Shown here piece after piece: positions 8,474 through 18,489 of a stretch of 64,000 bases of DNA (position 1 is its first letter; each line of letters opens with the position of its first letter). The stretch is from CAWCGU01 sp963795195. GTDB taxonomy: Bacteria; Actinomycetota; Thermoleophilia; Solirubrobacterales; 70-9. Made by a program: the position numbers and the translations under genes. The notes under the pieces are model-generated. The model was not told the origin of the DNA. It saw only the letters and a list, made by a program, of their open reading frames with translations, and made no database searches. The stretch is from contig CAWCGU010000006.1 of NCBI GenBank assembly GCA_963795195.1, forward strand, positions 1,984,001 to 2,048,000, read 5' to 3'.

Positions 8474-9387
8474 GAACTCAGAGTATCTGCCGGGTCCACG
8501 GAATAGCCGGCGGTCGCCATTGCCTGAGCGATCCCGGCGCGTTCCAGCTCCACCCGCCAGCGCGGGTCTTCGCCGGCGAAGACCGGTTCCGGCTCGCGCA
8601 CGTTCTCCTGCGCCCAGCGCACCACCTCACGCGGAAGCGGGCGCCCGAGCTGCGAATAGATCCGCCCGAGCGTCGCCTCCGGGTTGATGCGCATGTCCTC
8701 GTTTCGCAGCAGCAGATAGCGCTCCCCGAGGTGCCGGCGAGCCTCGCTCCAGGTCGTCTCGAAGCACTCTCGCCAAACGAGCAGCACGCGCAGGACGTTG
8801 GATGGATCCTCGATCTCGCCGTATAACGGCGAACCGAGGAGCTGCTCTGAGATCGCCCGGCTCGACCAGAGCTTGCGAGGCTTGCGGTCGGCGAAGAAGC
8901 CGTTGGCGTCCTTGAGCCGCTCGAGCTGCCTGTGGCCGCGACCGAGCACGATCGACGCCGTCACGGCACGCGGATCCCGGACCACGTGAATCAGGACGGC
9001 GTCGGGATCGAGCTGGGCAAGCACCGGCACCTTGTTCGCCAGCCTGGTTTCCTTGATCACGACCTGCCGGTCCTGCCCGAGCAGATACCCGAGCCAGTCG
9101 CGGCAGTGGGGCGGCAGGTCGGGGTTGAGCTCTAGGGCCGGCCGGCGTGGGCCTCCCCAGTTGAAATCCTCGATCGCAAGGTTGGGGTAGTGGGAATCGC
9201 GGAAGGCCTGGCGCAGTTCGCGGGTCTCGCCGAAGGCGTCTTCGTCGCGAGCGCCGCTGCCCCCGCCCCTGGTCTCCCCCTCCTCACGCAGGGGTTCGTA
9301 AAAACAACGCAGACCCGGGTCCTCGCGCAGCGCGTCGTAGAGGATCGTCGTCCCCGAACGCCGCATTCCCTGGATGAAGAAATTCAC
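8470..9387 (-). CDS. Divergent sulfotransferase-family protein upstream of purS (ST6)
   Basis: 305 aa. The N-terminal P-loop-like segment FIQGMRRSGTTILYDAL matches a PAPS phosphosulfate loop, and HVVRDPRAVTASIVLGRG fits the 3'-phosphate site. The middle and end differ clearly from ST1-ST5 (no IPPETHF, no GDKTPGY), so it belongs to another sulfotransferase subgroup. It is the first gene of the minus-strand run, and its stop overlaps the purS ATG by 4 bp. The upstream 58 bp is shared with the divergent VOC gene and holds an inverted repeat. The acceptor is unknown. Confidence 0.75.
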   Translation of the reverse strand: MNFFIQGMRRSGTTILYDALREDPGLRCFYEPLREEGETRGGGSGARDEDAFGETRELRQAFRDSHYPNLAIEDFNWGGPRRPALELNPDLPPHCRDWLGYLLGQDRQVVIKETRLANKVPVLAQLDPDAVLIHVVRDPRAVTASIVLGRGHRQLERLKDANGFFADRKPRKLWSSRAISEQLLGSPLYGEIEDPSNVLRVLLVWRECFETTWSEARRHLGERYLLLRNEDMRINPEATLGRIYSQLGRPLPREVVRWAQENVREPEPVFAGEDPRWRVELERAGIAQAMATAGYSVDPADTLSS

Positions 9388-9403
9388 TTCCCGCCAGCCT
9401 ACG

Positions 9404-9422
9404 AGGCACGTTTAGGACGTGC
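9404..9422. promoter_or_regulatory. Inverted repeat in the ST6/VOC divergent intergenic region
   Basis: GGCACGT (9404-9410) and ACGTGCC (9416-9422) form a perfect 7-bp inverted repeat with a 5-base spacer, centred in the 58-bp gap between the divergent ST6 and VOC genes. A TAACAT at 9431-9436 could be a -10 element for the plus-strand gene. It may be an operator or a hairpin; no regulator is identified. Confidence 0.4.
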
Positions 9423-9445
9423 CCTGACGGTTAACATCGAGACCG

Positions 9446-9841
9446 ATGGACTTGAAGCTCGAGCTGATCCCGGTTCCGGTCTCCGACGTCGACCGCGCGA
9501 AGAACTTTTACGCTGAGAAGGCCGGTTTCGCGATCGACAACGACGTGACCGTCAAAGAGGGGCTGCGCTTCGTCCAGTTGACGCCGCCCGGCTCTGGCTG
9601 TTCGATCTCGATCGGCGAGGGCATCACCGAGATGGAGCCCGGGTCACTGGAGGGGCTCCAGCTTGTTGTCGCCGACATCGAGGCCGCCCGGGAGGAGCTC
9701 TCCGGCCGCGGTCTCGAGGTCTCCGAAGTCCAGGATTTCCCCTGGGGCCGCTTCGTCTTCTTCAGCGACCCCGACGGCAACAAATGGGCCGTCCAGCAGA
9801 TCCCCGACTACGGCGAGGGGCAAGCCGAAACGGAGTCGTAG
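9446..9841 (+). CDS. VOC (glyoxalase/bleomycin-resistance fold) family protein
   Basis: 131 aa with the vicinal-oxygen-chelate pattern: the first beta-alpha-beta unit LELIPVPVSDVDRAKNFYAE, the central FVQLTPPGSGCSI, the second unit LQLVVADIEAAREEL and the closing FVFFSDPDGNKWAVQQIP. Members bind a divalent metal and act in lyase, dioxygenase or resistance roles; the VOC superfamily is clear but the reaction is not. A TAACAT element starts 15 bases before the ATG, allowing a very short leader. It stands alone between two minus-strand groups. A long palindrome follows 13 bp after the stop and may end transcription. Confidence 0.85.
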   Translation: MDLKLELIPVPVSDVDRAKNFYAEKAGFAIDNDVTVKEGLRFVQLTPPGSGCSISIGEGITEMEPGSLEGLQLVVADIEAAREELSGRGLEVSEVQDFPWGRFVFFSDPDGNKWAVQQIPDYGEGQAETES

Positions 9842-9846
9842 CGCCT

Positions 9847-9875
9847 TTCCTAAAGGGGTCAGACCCCTTTAGGAA
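9847..9875. repeat. Extended GGGGTCAGACCCC palindrome (terminator-like)
   Basis: GGGGTCAGACCCC at 9855-9867 is flanked by further complementary bases, giving 14-bp arms (TTCCTAAAGGGGTC and its complement) around a single central A. It lies between the convergent ends of the VOC gene and purC, where it could act as a bidirectional terminator, although no T-run follows. It shares its core with the other copies in the window. Confidence 0.8.
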
Positions 9876-9880
9876 GGCCT

Positions 9881-10742
9881 TTAGGCAAGCTCTCGGCCGC
9901 TGATCCGCTTGTAGGCCTCGAGGTACTTGGCGCGGGTTCCTGCGATCACGTCCTCCGGCAGGCGCGGCGCGGGCGGCTTGCGGTCCCAGCCCTGCTCGTC
10001 GAGCCAGTCGCGCACGTACTGCTTGTCGAAGGAGGCCTGGCCGCTGCCGGGCTCGTAGGCGTCGGCCGGCCAGAAGCGCGAGGAGTCGGGAGTCAGCACC
10101 TCGTCGCCGAGCACGACCTCGGTCGCCCGGCGTCGCAGCCGAACTCGAACTTGGTGTCGGCGAGGATGATCCCGCGCTCCGCGGCGTGTGCCGCGGCGTG
10201 CTCGTAGAGCGCGATCGAGACGCGGCGCAGCTCCTCCATCAGCGGCGCGACTGCCGATGATCTCGGCGGCGCGATCGAAGTCGATGTTCTCGTCGTGCTC
10301 GCCGACGTCGGCCTTGGTCGCCGGCGTGAAGATCGGCTCCGGCAGCTGCTCGGACTCGCGTGAGGCCGGCCGGCAGCTCGATCCCGCAGACGCTGCCGGA
10401 TTCGCGGTACTCCTTCCAGCCCGGAGCCCGACGAGGTAGCCGCGGACGACGCACTCGACCGGGTACATCTCCAGCTTCTTCACCCGCACGCCCCGGCCCT
10501 CGACCTCCTCGGGCACGTCCTCGGAGATCAGGTGGTTGGGGACGATGTCGCGCGGTCGTCTCGAACCAGAAGATCGACATCTGGGTCAGCACCTTGCCCT
10601 TGTCGGGGATCGCCGTCGGCATGACGACGTCGTAGGCGGAGATCCGGTCGGAGGCGACCATGATCAGCTCGTCGCCGTCCTCGTAGATCTCGCGGACCTT
10701 GCCGGAGGAGTGAAGCTTGAGTTCGGCGATCGAGGAGCTCAT
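9881..10742 (-). pseudogene. purC: SAICAR synthetase PurC, disrupted by several frameshifts
   Basis: Phosphoribosylaminoimidazole-succinocarboxamide synthase. The start at 10742 gives MSSSIAELKLHSSGKVREIY, then ASDRISAYDVVMPTAIPDKG, a near-perfect PurC N-terminus. The protein then continues only by switching frames: VRVKKLEMYPVECVVRGYLVG, SGWKEYRESGSVCGIELP, LPEPIFTPATKADVGEHDEN, and finally DEVLTPDSSRFWP to the C-terminus KYLEAYKRISGREL. At least four one-base indels are needed. The overall span matches a full-length PurC (~290 aa), so nothing large is missing. Because the enzyme is normally essential, sequence error is the likelier explanation, but real decay cannot be excluded from sequence alone. 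Confidence 0.8.
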
Positions 10743-10785
10743 CGGCGGCGATGCTAACAACGCGCTGGGCGTACCCTGCGAACGG

Positions 10786-12165
10786 ATGGAAGCTTCTTCC
10801 GCAACGAGCGCAACTACACCGCTTCCGCGGGTCGACAAGCGGTCCTCGACGCTGCCTCCGGGACCGCTCGGCGCCGGCAGCGGTCCAGACCTGGCGGCTG
10901 TCTGCTGCGGCCGGTCGACTACTTCGAGGCCTGCCGCCGCGAGTTCGGCGAGACCTTCACCGCGCAGGTGCTGGCGATCGGCGTCGCTGGTCTTCGTCTC
11001 CGACCCGGCCGTCGCTGAAGCGCGCTCTTCGCCGCCGACCGGGTCAACACGGCTCGCTCCCGGGCCGCAACATCATCCTCGGGCCCCTGCTCGGCCCGCG
11101 CTCGCTGCTGCTGATCGAGGGCGAGCAGCACCTGAGCCGGCGCAAGCTGATGCTGCCGCCGTTCCACGGCGAGCGCATGCGGGCCTACGAGGACGTCGAT
11201 GCGAGAGGCGACCGAGCGCGAGATCGCGCGCTGGCCGCTCGGCAGGCCGTTCCCGCTGCACCGCTCGATGCAGGCGATCACGCTGGCCGTGATCCTCAAC
11301 GCGGTCTTCGGCGTCACCGACGAAGCCCGGGCAGCGGAGCTCAGCAGGAACCTGATCGGCATCCTCACGACCACGCAGTCGCCGCGGGCGATCGGCTTCG
11401 CGATGACGATCCCGCGCCGGCTCGGCCTCTATCGCGGCACCGAGCGGATGATCGCCCGCGCCGACGAGCTGCTGGCTCTCGAGATCGCAGAGCACCGCGC
11501 CGACCCCGACCTCGCCGAGCGCGACGACATCCTCTCGCTGCTCGTCGCGCGCCCGCGACGAGGACGGCGAGGGAATGGACGACCGCGAGCTGCGCGACCA
11601 GCTGATGACCCTGCTGCTCGCCGGCCACGAGACGACCGCGACGGCCCTGGCCTGGTCCTTCGACCTGCTCTTCCGCAGCCCGGCGGCGCATGGAGCGACT
11701 GCGCGAGGAGGTCGCGGCCGGCGGCACCGAGTACCTCGAGGCGGTCACGCACGAGATCGCAGCGCCTGCGCCCGGTGATCGCCTTCACGGGACGCCAGCT
11801 GGGCGAGCCGATGGAGCTGGCCGGGCACGACGCTGCCGGCCGGAGCGACGGTGATGCCCGCGATCTACCTCACCCACACCCGCCCGGACCTCTACGAGCG
11901 CCCCTACGAGTTCCGCCCCGAGCGCTTCCTCGGCCAGCGCCCCGACACCTTCAGCTGGATCCCCTTCGGCGGCGGCACCCGCCGCTGCATCGGCGCCGCC
12001 TTCGCCGAGCTCGAGATGAAGGTCGTGCTGCGAGACGATCTCGCCCGCGCCGAGCTGCGACCGGGCAGCGACGGCCCCGAGCCGATCAGGCGCCGCAACG
12101 TGACGCTGTCTCCGCGCGTGACCGGCGATCCGGCGGACACCGGCCGTGCTCGTCGAGCCGCGGAC
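10786..12165 (+). pseudogene. Cytochrome P450, disrupted by many frameshifts
   Basis: A full-length P450 can be read only by changing frame about eight times. The pieces in order are: STLPPGP near the N-terminus, YFEACRREFGETFTAQ, GRNIILGPLLGPRSLLLIEG, REATEREIARWPLGRPFPLH, the I-helix AGHETTATALAWS near 11620, the ExxR segment around 11755-11770, and the heme ligand loop FGGGTRRCIGAAFA at 11968-12009 with its Cys. Start and end are approximate. The heme-loop spelling resembles mycobacterial CYP135/138-type enzymes; the substrate is unknown. It diverges from purC by 43 bp and converges on purB. The indels are single bases, favouring sequencing error or very recent decay. Confidence 0.75.
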
Positions 12166-13454
12166 CCGTCAGCGCCTCGAGCCGGGCGAAGATCTCGCGG
12201 CGTGCTCAGGTAGGCGTCGGGGTCGAAGACCTCGTCGAGGTTCAGAACCGTCCGCCTCGGTACGCGGCTGCGAGCAGGTCGCGGAACGGCGTTCCCGTGT
12301 CCCAGGCTCGCTGGCCGATCTCCTGGACGATCCGGTAGGCGTCGTCGCGGGCCATGCCGGCGTCGACCAGGGCGGTCAGGGCCCGCTGGCTGTACAGCGC
12401 GCCGTGAGGTCAGCTCGAGGTTGGCCTCCATGCGCTCGACGTGGACGGTCATGCCCTCGACGATCTTGACGCCGAGGTGCTGCATGTAGTCGAGCAGGAT
12501 CGTCGCGTCGGGAAGCACGACCCGCTCGGCGCCGGAGTGCGAGATGTCGCGCTCGTGCCAGAGGGCGACGTTCTCGATGCCCACCTGGGCGTAGCCGCGC
12601 AGGACGCGGGCGAGGCCGGTGATGCGCTCGGCCGGATCGGGTTGCGCTTGTGGGGCATCGCCGACGAGCCCTTCTGCGCCGGTTGCCGAACGGCTCCTCG
12701 ACCTCGCGCACCTCGGTGCGCTGCAGGTTGCGGATCTCCTGCCGAAGCGCTCGAGCCCGGCGCCGGCGATCGCGATCGCGCGAGAGCAGGTCGGCGTGGC
12801 GGTCGCGGGGGACGACCTGGGTGGAGACGTCCTCGGCGACCAGGCCCAGCGACTCCATCACCCGCGCCTCGATCGCGGGCGGCAGCGACGCGTAGGTGCC
12901 GACGGCGCCGGAGAGCTTGCCGACGGCGGCGTCCTCGAAGGCGCGCCGCAGGCGGGTCAGGTTGCGGTCCGCCTCGAAGGCGAAGCCGGCCAGCCGCAGG
13001 CCGAAGCTGGTCGGCTCGGCGTGGATCCCGTGGGTGCGGCCGACGCAGACGGTGTCGCGGTGCTCCAGCGCGCGCGCGATCAGCGCGTCGCGGAAGGCGC
13101 GTCGCGCCGTCGACGACGATCTCGCCGGCCTCGATCATCTGCAGGCCAGCGCGGTGTCGAGCACGTCCGAGGAGGTCAGCCCGTAGTGGATCCAGCGGCC
13201 CTCCTCGCCGATCGAAGCGGCGACGACGTCGACGAACGCGGCGACGTCGTGGTTGGTCTCGCGCTCGCGCTCCTCGACGGCCTCGACCGTGAACGCGGCC
13301 CGCTCGCGGCAGGCCGCGGCGGCCTCGGCCGGGACGATCCCCTCAGCGGCCAGCGCGTCGGTCGCGGCCAGCTCGACCTGCGAGCCAGCCCTCCATGCGC
13401 CGCTGCTGGTCCCAGACCGCACCGATCTCGTCGCGGGTGTAGCGCGGAGATCAC
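12086..13454 (-). pseudogene. purB: Adenylosuccinate lyase PurB, disrupted by many frameshifts
   Basis: PurB cleaves SAICAR and adenylosuccinate. Recognisable pieces in order are: an RYTRDEIGAVWD-like start next to a GTG at 13454 that overlaps the purE stop (GTGA), ERETNHDVAAFVDVVAASIG, RWIHYGLTSSDVLDTAL, VCVGRTHGIHAEP-like text, VAEDVSTQVVPRDRH, EIRNLQRTEVREVEEPF, the signature QKGSSAMPHKRNPI near 12640, then ENVALWHERDISHSGAERVV and YMQHLGVKIVEGM. At least six frame changes are required. The 3' end is uncertain and runs into the P450 3' end. The gene is full length apart from the indels. Confidence 0.8.
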
Positions 13455-13912
13455 GCGCTGATTATGCGCGCGGCGAGCAGGCCGGCGTTCTTCGCGCCGT
13501 CGATGGCGACGCAGGCGACGGGGACGCCGGGGGGCATCTGCACGGCCGAGAGCAGCGCGTCGAGCCCGCCGAGGTACTTGCCGCCGATCGGCACGCCGAT
13601 CACGGGCAGGTCGGTGTGCGCGGCGGCGACGCCGGGCAGCGCGGCCGACATGCCGGCTCCCGCGATGATCACCTTGAGGCCGCGCATGCGGGCAGCGTGG
13701 CAGTACTCGCGAACGGATTCCGGGTCGCGGTGGGCGCTCATCACGCGCACCTCGTAGCGGATCTCGGCCTCCTCGAGCGCCTGTCCGGCCGGTCGCATCT
13801 TGTCCTTGTCGTTCTTCGAGCCCATGATGATCCCGACCAGCGGGGCGTCGACCTCGATCTCCTCGAAGGCGTCTTCGACGGTCGGCATCGGCCCGATCGT
13901 GGCGATGTCCAT
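13451..13912 (-). CDS. purE: N5-carboxyaminoimidazole ribonucleotide mutase PurE (class I)
   Basis: 153 aa and intact, in contrast to purC and purB around it. It interconverts N5-CAIR and CAIR in purine synthesis. The nucleotide-binding segment is GIIMGSKNDKDKM rather than the usual G-S-x-S-D spelling, followed by YEVRVMSAHRDPE with the catalytic His, VIIAGAGMSAALPGV, VIGVPIGG and SAVQMPPGVPVACVAI. An acidic ~20-residue N-terminal extension precedes the core. Its stop overlaps the purB GTG, so the pair is coupled. Confidence 0.92.
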   Translation of the reverse strand: MDIATIGPMPTVEDAFEEIEVDAPLVGIIMGSKNDKDKMRPAGQALEEAEIRYEVRVMSAHRDPESVREYCHAARMRGLKVIIAGAGMSAALPGVAAAHTDLPVIGVPIGGKYLGGLDALLSAVQMPPGVPVACVAIDGAKNAGLLAARIISA

Positions 13913-13994
13913 CTCGCCGGTGGCAGGGGTGTCGGCTCAGCGCCTGGTTCCTGAATCGTCGTTCATTCGGCTCACTGTTCATTTTGGTCGTGTC

Positions 13995-14006
13995 GGGTCA
14001 GACCCC
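13995..14006. repeat. Variant copy of the dispersed palindrome
   Basis: GGGTCAGACCCC flanked by C/G (TCGGGTCAGACCCCGGG), one base off the consensus GGGGTCAGACCCC. It lies in the short gap between purE and the true end of purD. Read through the shifted purD frame it would encode Gly-Ser-Asp-Pro, but that frame is an artefact of the purD frameshift. Confidence 0.7.
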
Positions 14007-14019
14007 GGGTTGCTGTGGT

Positions 14020-15292
<1,273 letters not shown>

Positions 15293-15311
15293 CTCAGCTC
15301 CAGAGAACGAA

Positions 15312-15593
15312 TCAGAGGGAGGAGGCGAGCTCCTCGGACGGGATCGCCGGCAGCGTCTGGCTCGAAACGGTGCCACGCGAGCCGAGCTCGACCGAGACCT
15401 TGGCCATCGTCTCCGTGTCGGGTGCCTCGACGACGCTGATGAAGTCGTACTGGCCAAGCGTCGCCCACTGGCTGATCACCTTGACGCCGAGCTGCTCGAC
15501 CTCACGGTTTACTTCGGTCACGCGGCTGGGGTTGTCCTTGAGTGTTTTAACCCCGTCGGAAGTGAGGTTGGTGAGCATGATGAAAGTCGGCAT
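15312..15593 (-). CDS. GYD domain protein
   Basis: 93 aa matching the small GYD superfamily: MPTFIMLTNLTSDGVKTLKD, then VTEVNREVEQLGVKVISQWA, and LGQYDFISVVEAPDTETMAK containing the characteristic G-x-Y-D. These are cytosolic ferredoxin-like-fold proteins of unknown biochemical function, often encoded near metabolic genes. It sits 19 bp upstream of purD on the same strand and is probably co-transcribed with it. An AGGAGAGG sequence (plus-strand CCTCTCCT at 15599-15606) lies just before the ATG as a ribosome binding site. Confidence 0.85.
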   Translation of the reverse strand: MPTFIMLTNLTSDGVKTLKDNPSRVTEVNREVEQLGVKVISQWATLGQYDFISVVEAPDTETMAKVSVELGSRGTVSSQTLPAIPSEELASSL

Positions 15594-15684
15594 CGGGCCT
15601 CTCCTGAGTCGTGTAACGGTCGGCGATTGGGAGCCTACATGCGAGGCCGCGGATTTTCGTGCCGTTCGTGAACACCAGCTGAAC

Positions 15685-16773
15685 TCAGGCGTCTAGCAAC
15701 CCGGCCAGATCCGCAACCGTGGTGCTCCAAGCGAGGCCCGCGCTCGCACGGACCGCACCGAGGGACAGGGACTGGCGCAGATCTGGATCCGCGAGACGCT
15801 CGATCGCCTCGGTCAGGGCGGAGACGTCGGGGTCGAAGGCAGGGATTCCTGAGCCCGACTCCTCCTGGCTGGGGACGCCGGGCACGAGTAGGCCGTTCTC
15901 TCCGTCGACGATCACCTCGTTCATCGGCGGGTTGTCGTTGGTGAGCACCGGCAGGCCAAGGCCCATCGCCTCGTAGAGGTGAAGACCGAGCCCCTCCCAG
16001 CGGCTGGGGGCGAGGCAGACGTCGGCGGAGGCGAAGAGGCGAAGGTGCTCTGCAGCCGGTAGGTCCTCGGTGATCAGCTGGATGCGGCTGTCCTTCTTGG
16101 CGGCCTTGCGAACACCTCGCCCGCCGCGCTCGACCTGGGTTTTGACGACCAACCGCAGGTTCTCGCCCTTGGCCGCGCGGAAGGCCTCGAGCGTCTGCTC
16201 GACGGGCTTGCGCCGACTCATGAAGCCGCCCGGAAAGAAGAACGTGACCATGCCATCCGATCCCCCGGGCTCCGCGGTGTCCGACCCCACGAGGAGCAAT
16301 TCAGGGTGGATCCCCCAGCGAACCCTGGGGCTGGGGATCCCCATCTGCTCGTAGCGCTCCTGTTCACACCGGGTCATCGAGTAGACGACATCGAACGCCT
16401 CGAGCGCTCCTTCGACATGCTCCGTCTCGAACTGCTCCCAGACGAATCGCCCGATGGTCTTGACTCCCGCCGCCCTCAATCTCGCGATCTCCTCGAACTG
16501 GTAGTTCTGGTCGAAGAAGGCGACTTCGAGCGCGTTGTCCGCCGCCCAGGCGTCCAGCTCCAGGGCGGGGATCTGGTAATCCGACGCCTCGGTCACCCCG
16601 GGCTGGTCCCAGACGTCGCTGTGATCGATGAAGGCCGGCCTGATGTTGCCGCCGCGTGTCGGGCGGGCCAGCACGAAGGTCTCGTGGCCAAGTGAGTCGA
16701 GGCCTGAGCGGAGCTGCCTGGCCACGACTGCCTGGCCGCGGTTGAACCAGAAGGCGCTGACGCCGATCTTCAT
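15685..16773 (-). CDS. GT-B fold glycosyltransferase, family 4 type (GT3)
   Basis: 362 aa, clearly paralogous to GT1 and GT2: MKIGVSAFWFNRGQAVVARQ at the N-terminus, FFDQNYQFEEIARL, RFVWEQFETEHVEGA and the donor-site segment RWEGLGLHLYEAMGLG followed by P-M-N-E and D-G-E-N-G. It is 6 kb from the sulfotransferase array and has no adjacent sulfotransferase, so it either moved away or marks the ancestral single copy. Donor and acceptor are unknown. No membrane segment is visible. Confidence 0.85.
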   Translation of the reverse strand: MKIGVSAFWFNRGQAVVARQLRSGLDSLGHETFVLARPTRGGNIRPAFIDHSDVWDQPGVTEASDYQIPALELDAWAADNALEVAFFDQNYQFEEIARLRAAGVKTIGRFVWEQFETEHVEGALEAFDVVYSMTRCEQERYEQMGIPSPRVRWGIHPELLLVGSDTAEPGGSDGMVTFFFPGGFMSRRKPVEQTLEAFRAAKGENLRLVVKTQVERGGRGVRKAAKKDSRIQLITEDLPAAEHLRLFASADVCLAPSRWEGLGLHLYEAMGLGLPVLTNDNPPMNEVIVDGENGLLVPGVPSQEESGSGIPAFDPDVSALTEAIERLADPDLRQSLSLGAVRASAGLAWSTTVADLAGLLDA

Positions 16774-16815
16774 CCGGCGAGGTTACGTGCCCGAACGCCG
16801 CAATCGCCCGAGAGC

Positions 16816-18441
16816 TCAGCCGCCACACTTTCTGTCGTCGCGCGTCAGCGAGTTCCAGGCGGCTCGCAGCGAGAAGCGGTTCTCCAGCCTGAGGATGCCC
16901 GGCTGGTCAGCGCGCACGGTCGTCCAGGCCCCGTTGCTGCCGACACAACCCGCGCCTTCGACGATCTCCCAATACGGCGAAGAGCGCAGCAGGACGCGAA
17001 ACGTTCCCGGCTGAGTCACATCGAGCGTCATTGACCCCGCGTTGAGGCTGACCACCTGGCCGTCGCCACCGTCATTGCTGCGCGCCAGTGGAGTGGCGTC
17101 AGCCACCTTGTAGACCTTCCAGTTGGCGTCGTTGAAGCGCTCCTTCAGATATGGCAGGCCACCCAGGACGAGCTCGACCTCGGCCCTCGAGTTCTCCTGC
17201 GGCTCGGCGTCGGAGACGGCGACCCAGCTGACGCCGTTGCTTGTCAGCCAGGCGTGGTAGCGCGCCGCTGTCAGCTCGCCCTCGTAGAAGAGCTGGTTTC
17301 GGGCCCGGTCCATCTGTCTGAGCCAGCCTCGGGCGAGCATGTAGTCCGGAGCCATGAAGACGTTCTCCCAGCGGTTCTGCGATTCCGGAATCTCGATTCG
17401 CTCCTCGCCGGCGCCTTCGCTGGAGAGAAACTCCCGGATCGGCTTGAAATAGGCGAACTCGGTCGAGGGGTCGCCCTCGGCGGCGATCACCGCGCTGGTC
17501 GCGTTGTCGAGCTGCCAGTAGGCGCCCCAGGCCAGGGTCACGAACACGACGACGACCGCGAATCCGCGGACCAGGCCAGCGCTCGCTTCCCGCCACTCGC
17601 GCCCGTGCGCCATCAGCACCGCCAGCAGCAGCGGCCCGCCGGCGAACCAGGCGAGCCTGGCGACGTTGCTGCCGAGCGGATTTCCGATCGCGAAGATCAG
17701 CGTCGTCGCCAGTGCGTAGCCGATGATCGCGATCCGCAGGCCGCGCTCGCCGGGAAGCTTGCGCGTCAGGAAGAGCGCGGCCGCGCAGAACAGCACCACG
17801 GGCAGGAAGGCCGCGAACGAGAACGGCATCTGGCCCTCCTCGTGGAAGATCAGATTCAGGCCCAGCACGGGACCGAGGCAGGCGATCGTCATCCAGATCG
17901 CCCAGGGCCGCCGGGTGAAATCCGCGACCGCGACGACGATCGCGACGCCGCCCAGGAAGACCGCCGCCACGGGGCTCGCCAGCGCCGTCAGCAGCGCCAG
18001 CGCTGCAGCCGGCCACGGCTGGTCGAGCTGCAACACCCGCAGCGCAGCCAGCCCGAAGGCGAGCCCGAGCAGGAAGGTGATCGTCGAGTTGGCGAAGATC
18101 GCGCCGGCGCCGAGTGCGAACCACAGTGAGGCGAGCCGCGTGCGATCGCCCCACTGCTCGGCGACGAGCCGGTCGAAGAGGTAGGCGCTGGCGAGCGCAG
18201 CGAGCGCGCCGACCATTCGGGCACCGAGCAGCGAGCCCAGGGGCGGGAAGAGCAGGCTGTATGTGAGCGTGTAATGCCCCCCGTACCAGCTGCCGTTCCA
18301 GATCCCGAATCCCTGGTCCTCGAAGAGCTCGATCCGGAACACATGCGCCGCCAGGTCCAGGACCCGGGGATTCCAGATCGAGATGACCAGACAGATCACG
18401 CCGGTCAGTGCGACCGGCCATATCCAGCGAGGGAGTTTCAA
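16816..18441 (-). CDS. Large multi-pass membrane protein, GT-C-like
   Basis: The open frame reaches 18696, but the first 85 codons overlap the opposing FHA gene and look non-coding. The TTG at 18441 (LKLPRWIWPVALTG) is the best start, giving ~541 aa. About ten hydrophobic helices fill residues ~10-370, starting with WIWPVALTGVICLVISIW; an early loop contains DLAAHVFRIELFEDQG, an acidic segment like the first periplasmic loop of GT-C glycosyltransferases. The C-terminal ~170 residues are soluble and beta-rich and may be extracytoplasmic. It could be a polyprenyl-phosphate-dependent sugar transferase; this is inference from topology only. The start codon is uncertain. Confidence 0.65.
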   Translation of the reverse strand: MKLPRWIWPVALTGVICLVISIWNPRVLDLAAHVFRIELFEDQGFGIWNGSWYGGHYTLTYSLLFPPLGSLLGARMVGALAALASAYLFDRLVAEQWGDRTRLASLWFALGAGAIFANSTITFLLGLAFGLAALRVLQLDQPWPAAALALLTALASPVAAVFLGGVAIVVAVADFTRRPWAIWMTIACLGPVLGLNLIFHEEGQMPFSFAAFLPVVLFCAAALFLTRKLPGERGLRIAIIGYALATTLIFAIGNPLGSNVARLAWFAGGPLLLAVLMAHGREWREASAGLVRGFAVVVVFVTLAWGAYWQLDNATSAVIAAEGDPSTEFAYFKPIREFLSSEGAGEERIEIPESQNRWENVFMAPDYMLARGWLRQMDRARNQLFYEGELTAARYHAWLTSNGVSWVAVSDAEPQENSRAEVELVLGGLPYLKERFNDANWKVYKVADATPLARSNDGGDGQVVSLNAGSMTLDVTQPGTFRVLLRSSPYWEIVEGAGCVGSNGAWTTVRADQPGILRLENRFSLRAAWNSLTRDDRKCGG

Positions 18442-18489
18442 GGCGGGGGGGATTATTGAGGGGAGTGCGATCGGATAGCGTCGCTCGGG

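Noticed and set aside
13979..14019. Repeat-encoded Gly-Ser-Asp-Pro at the PurD C-terminus
   Set aside because: It appears only in the shifted frame; the corrected PurD ends at 14020, so this repeat copy is intergenic.
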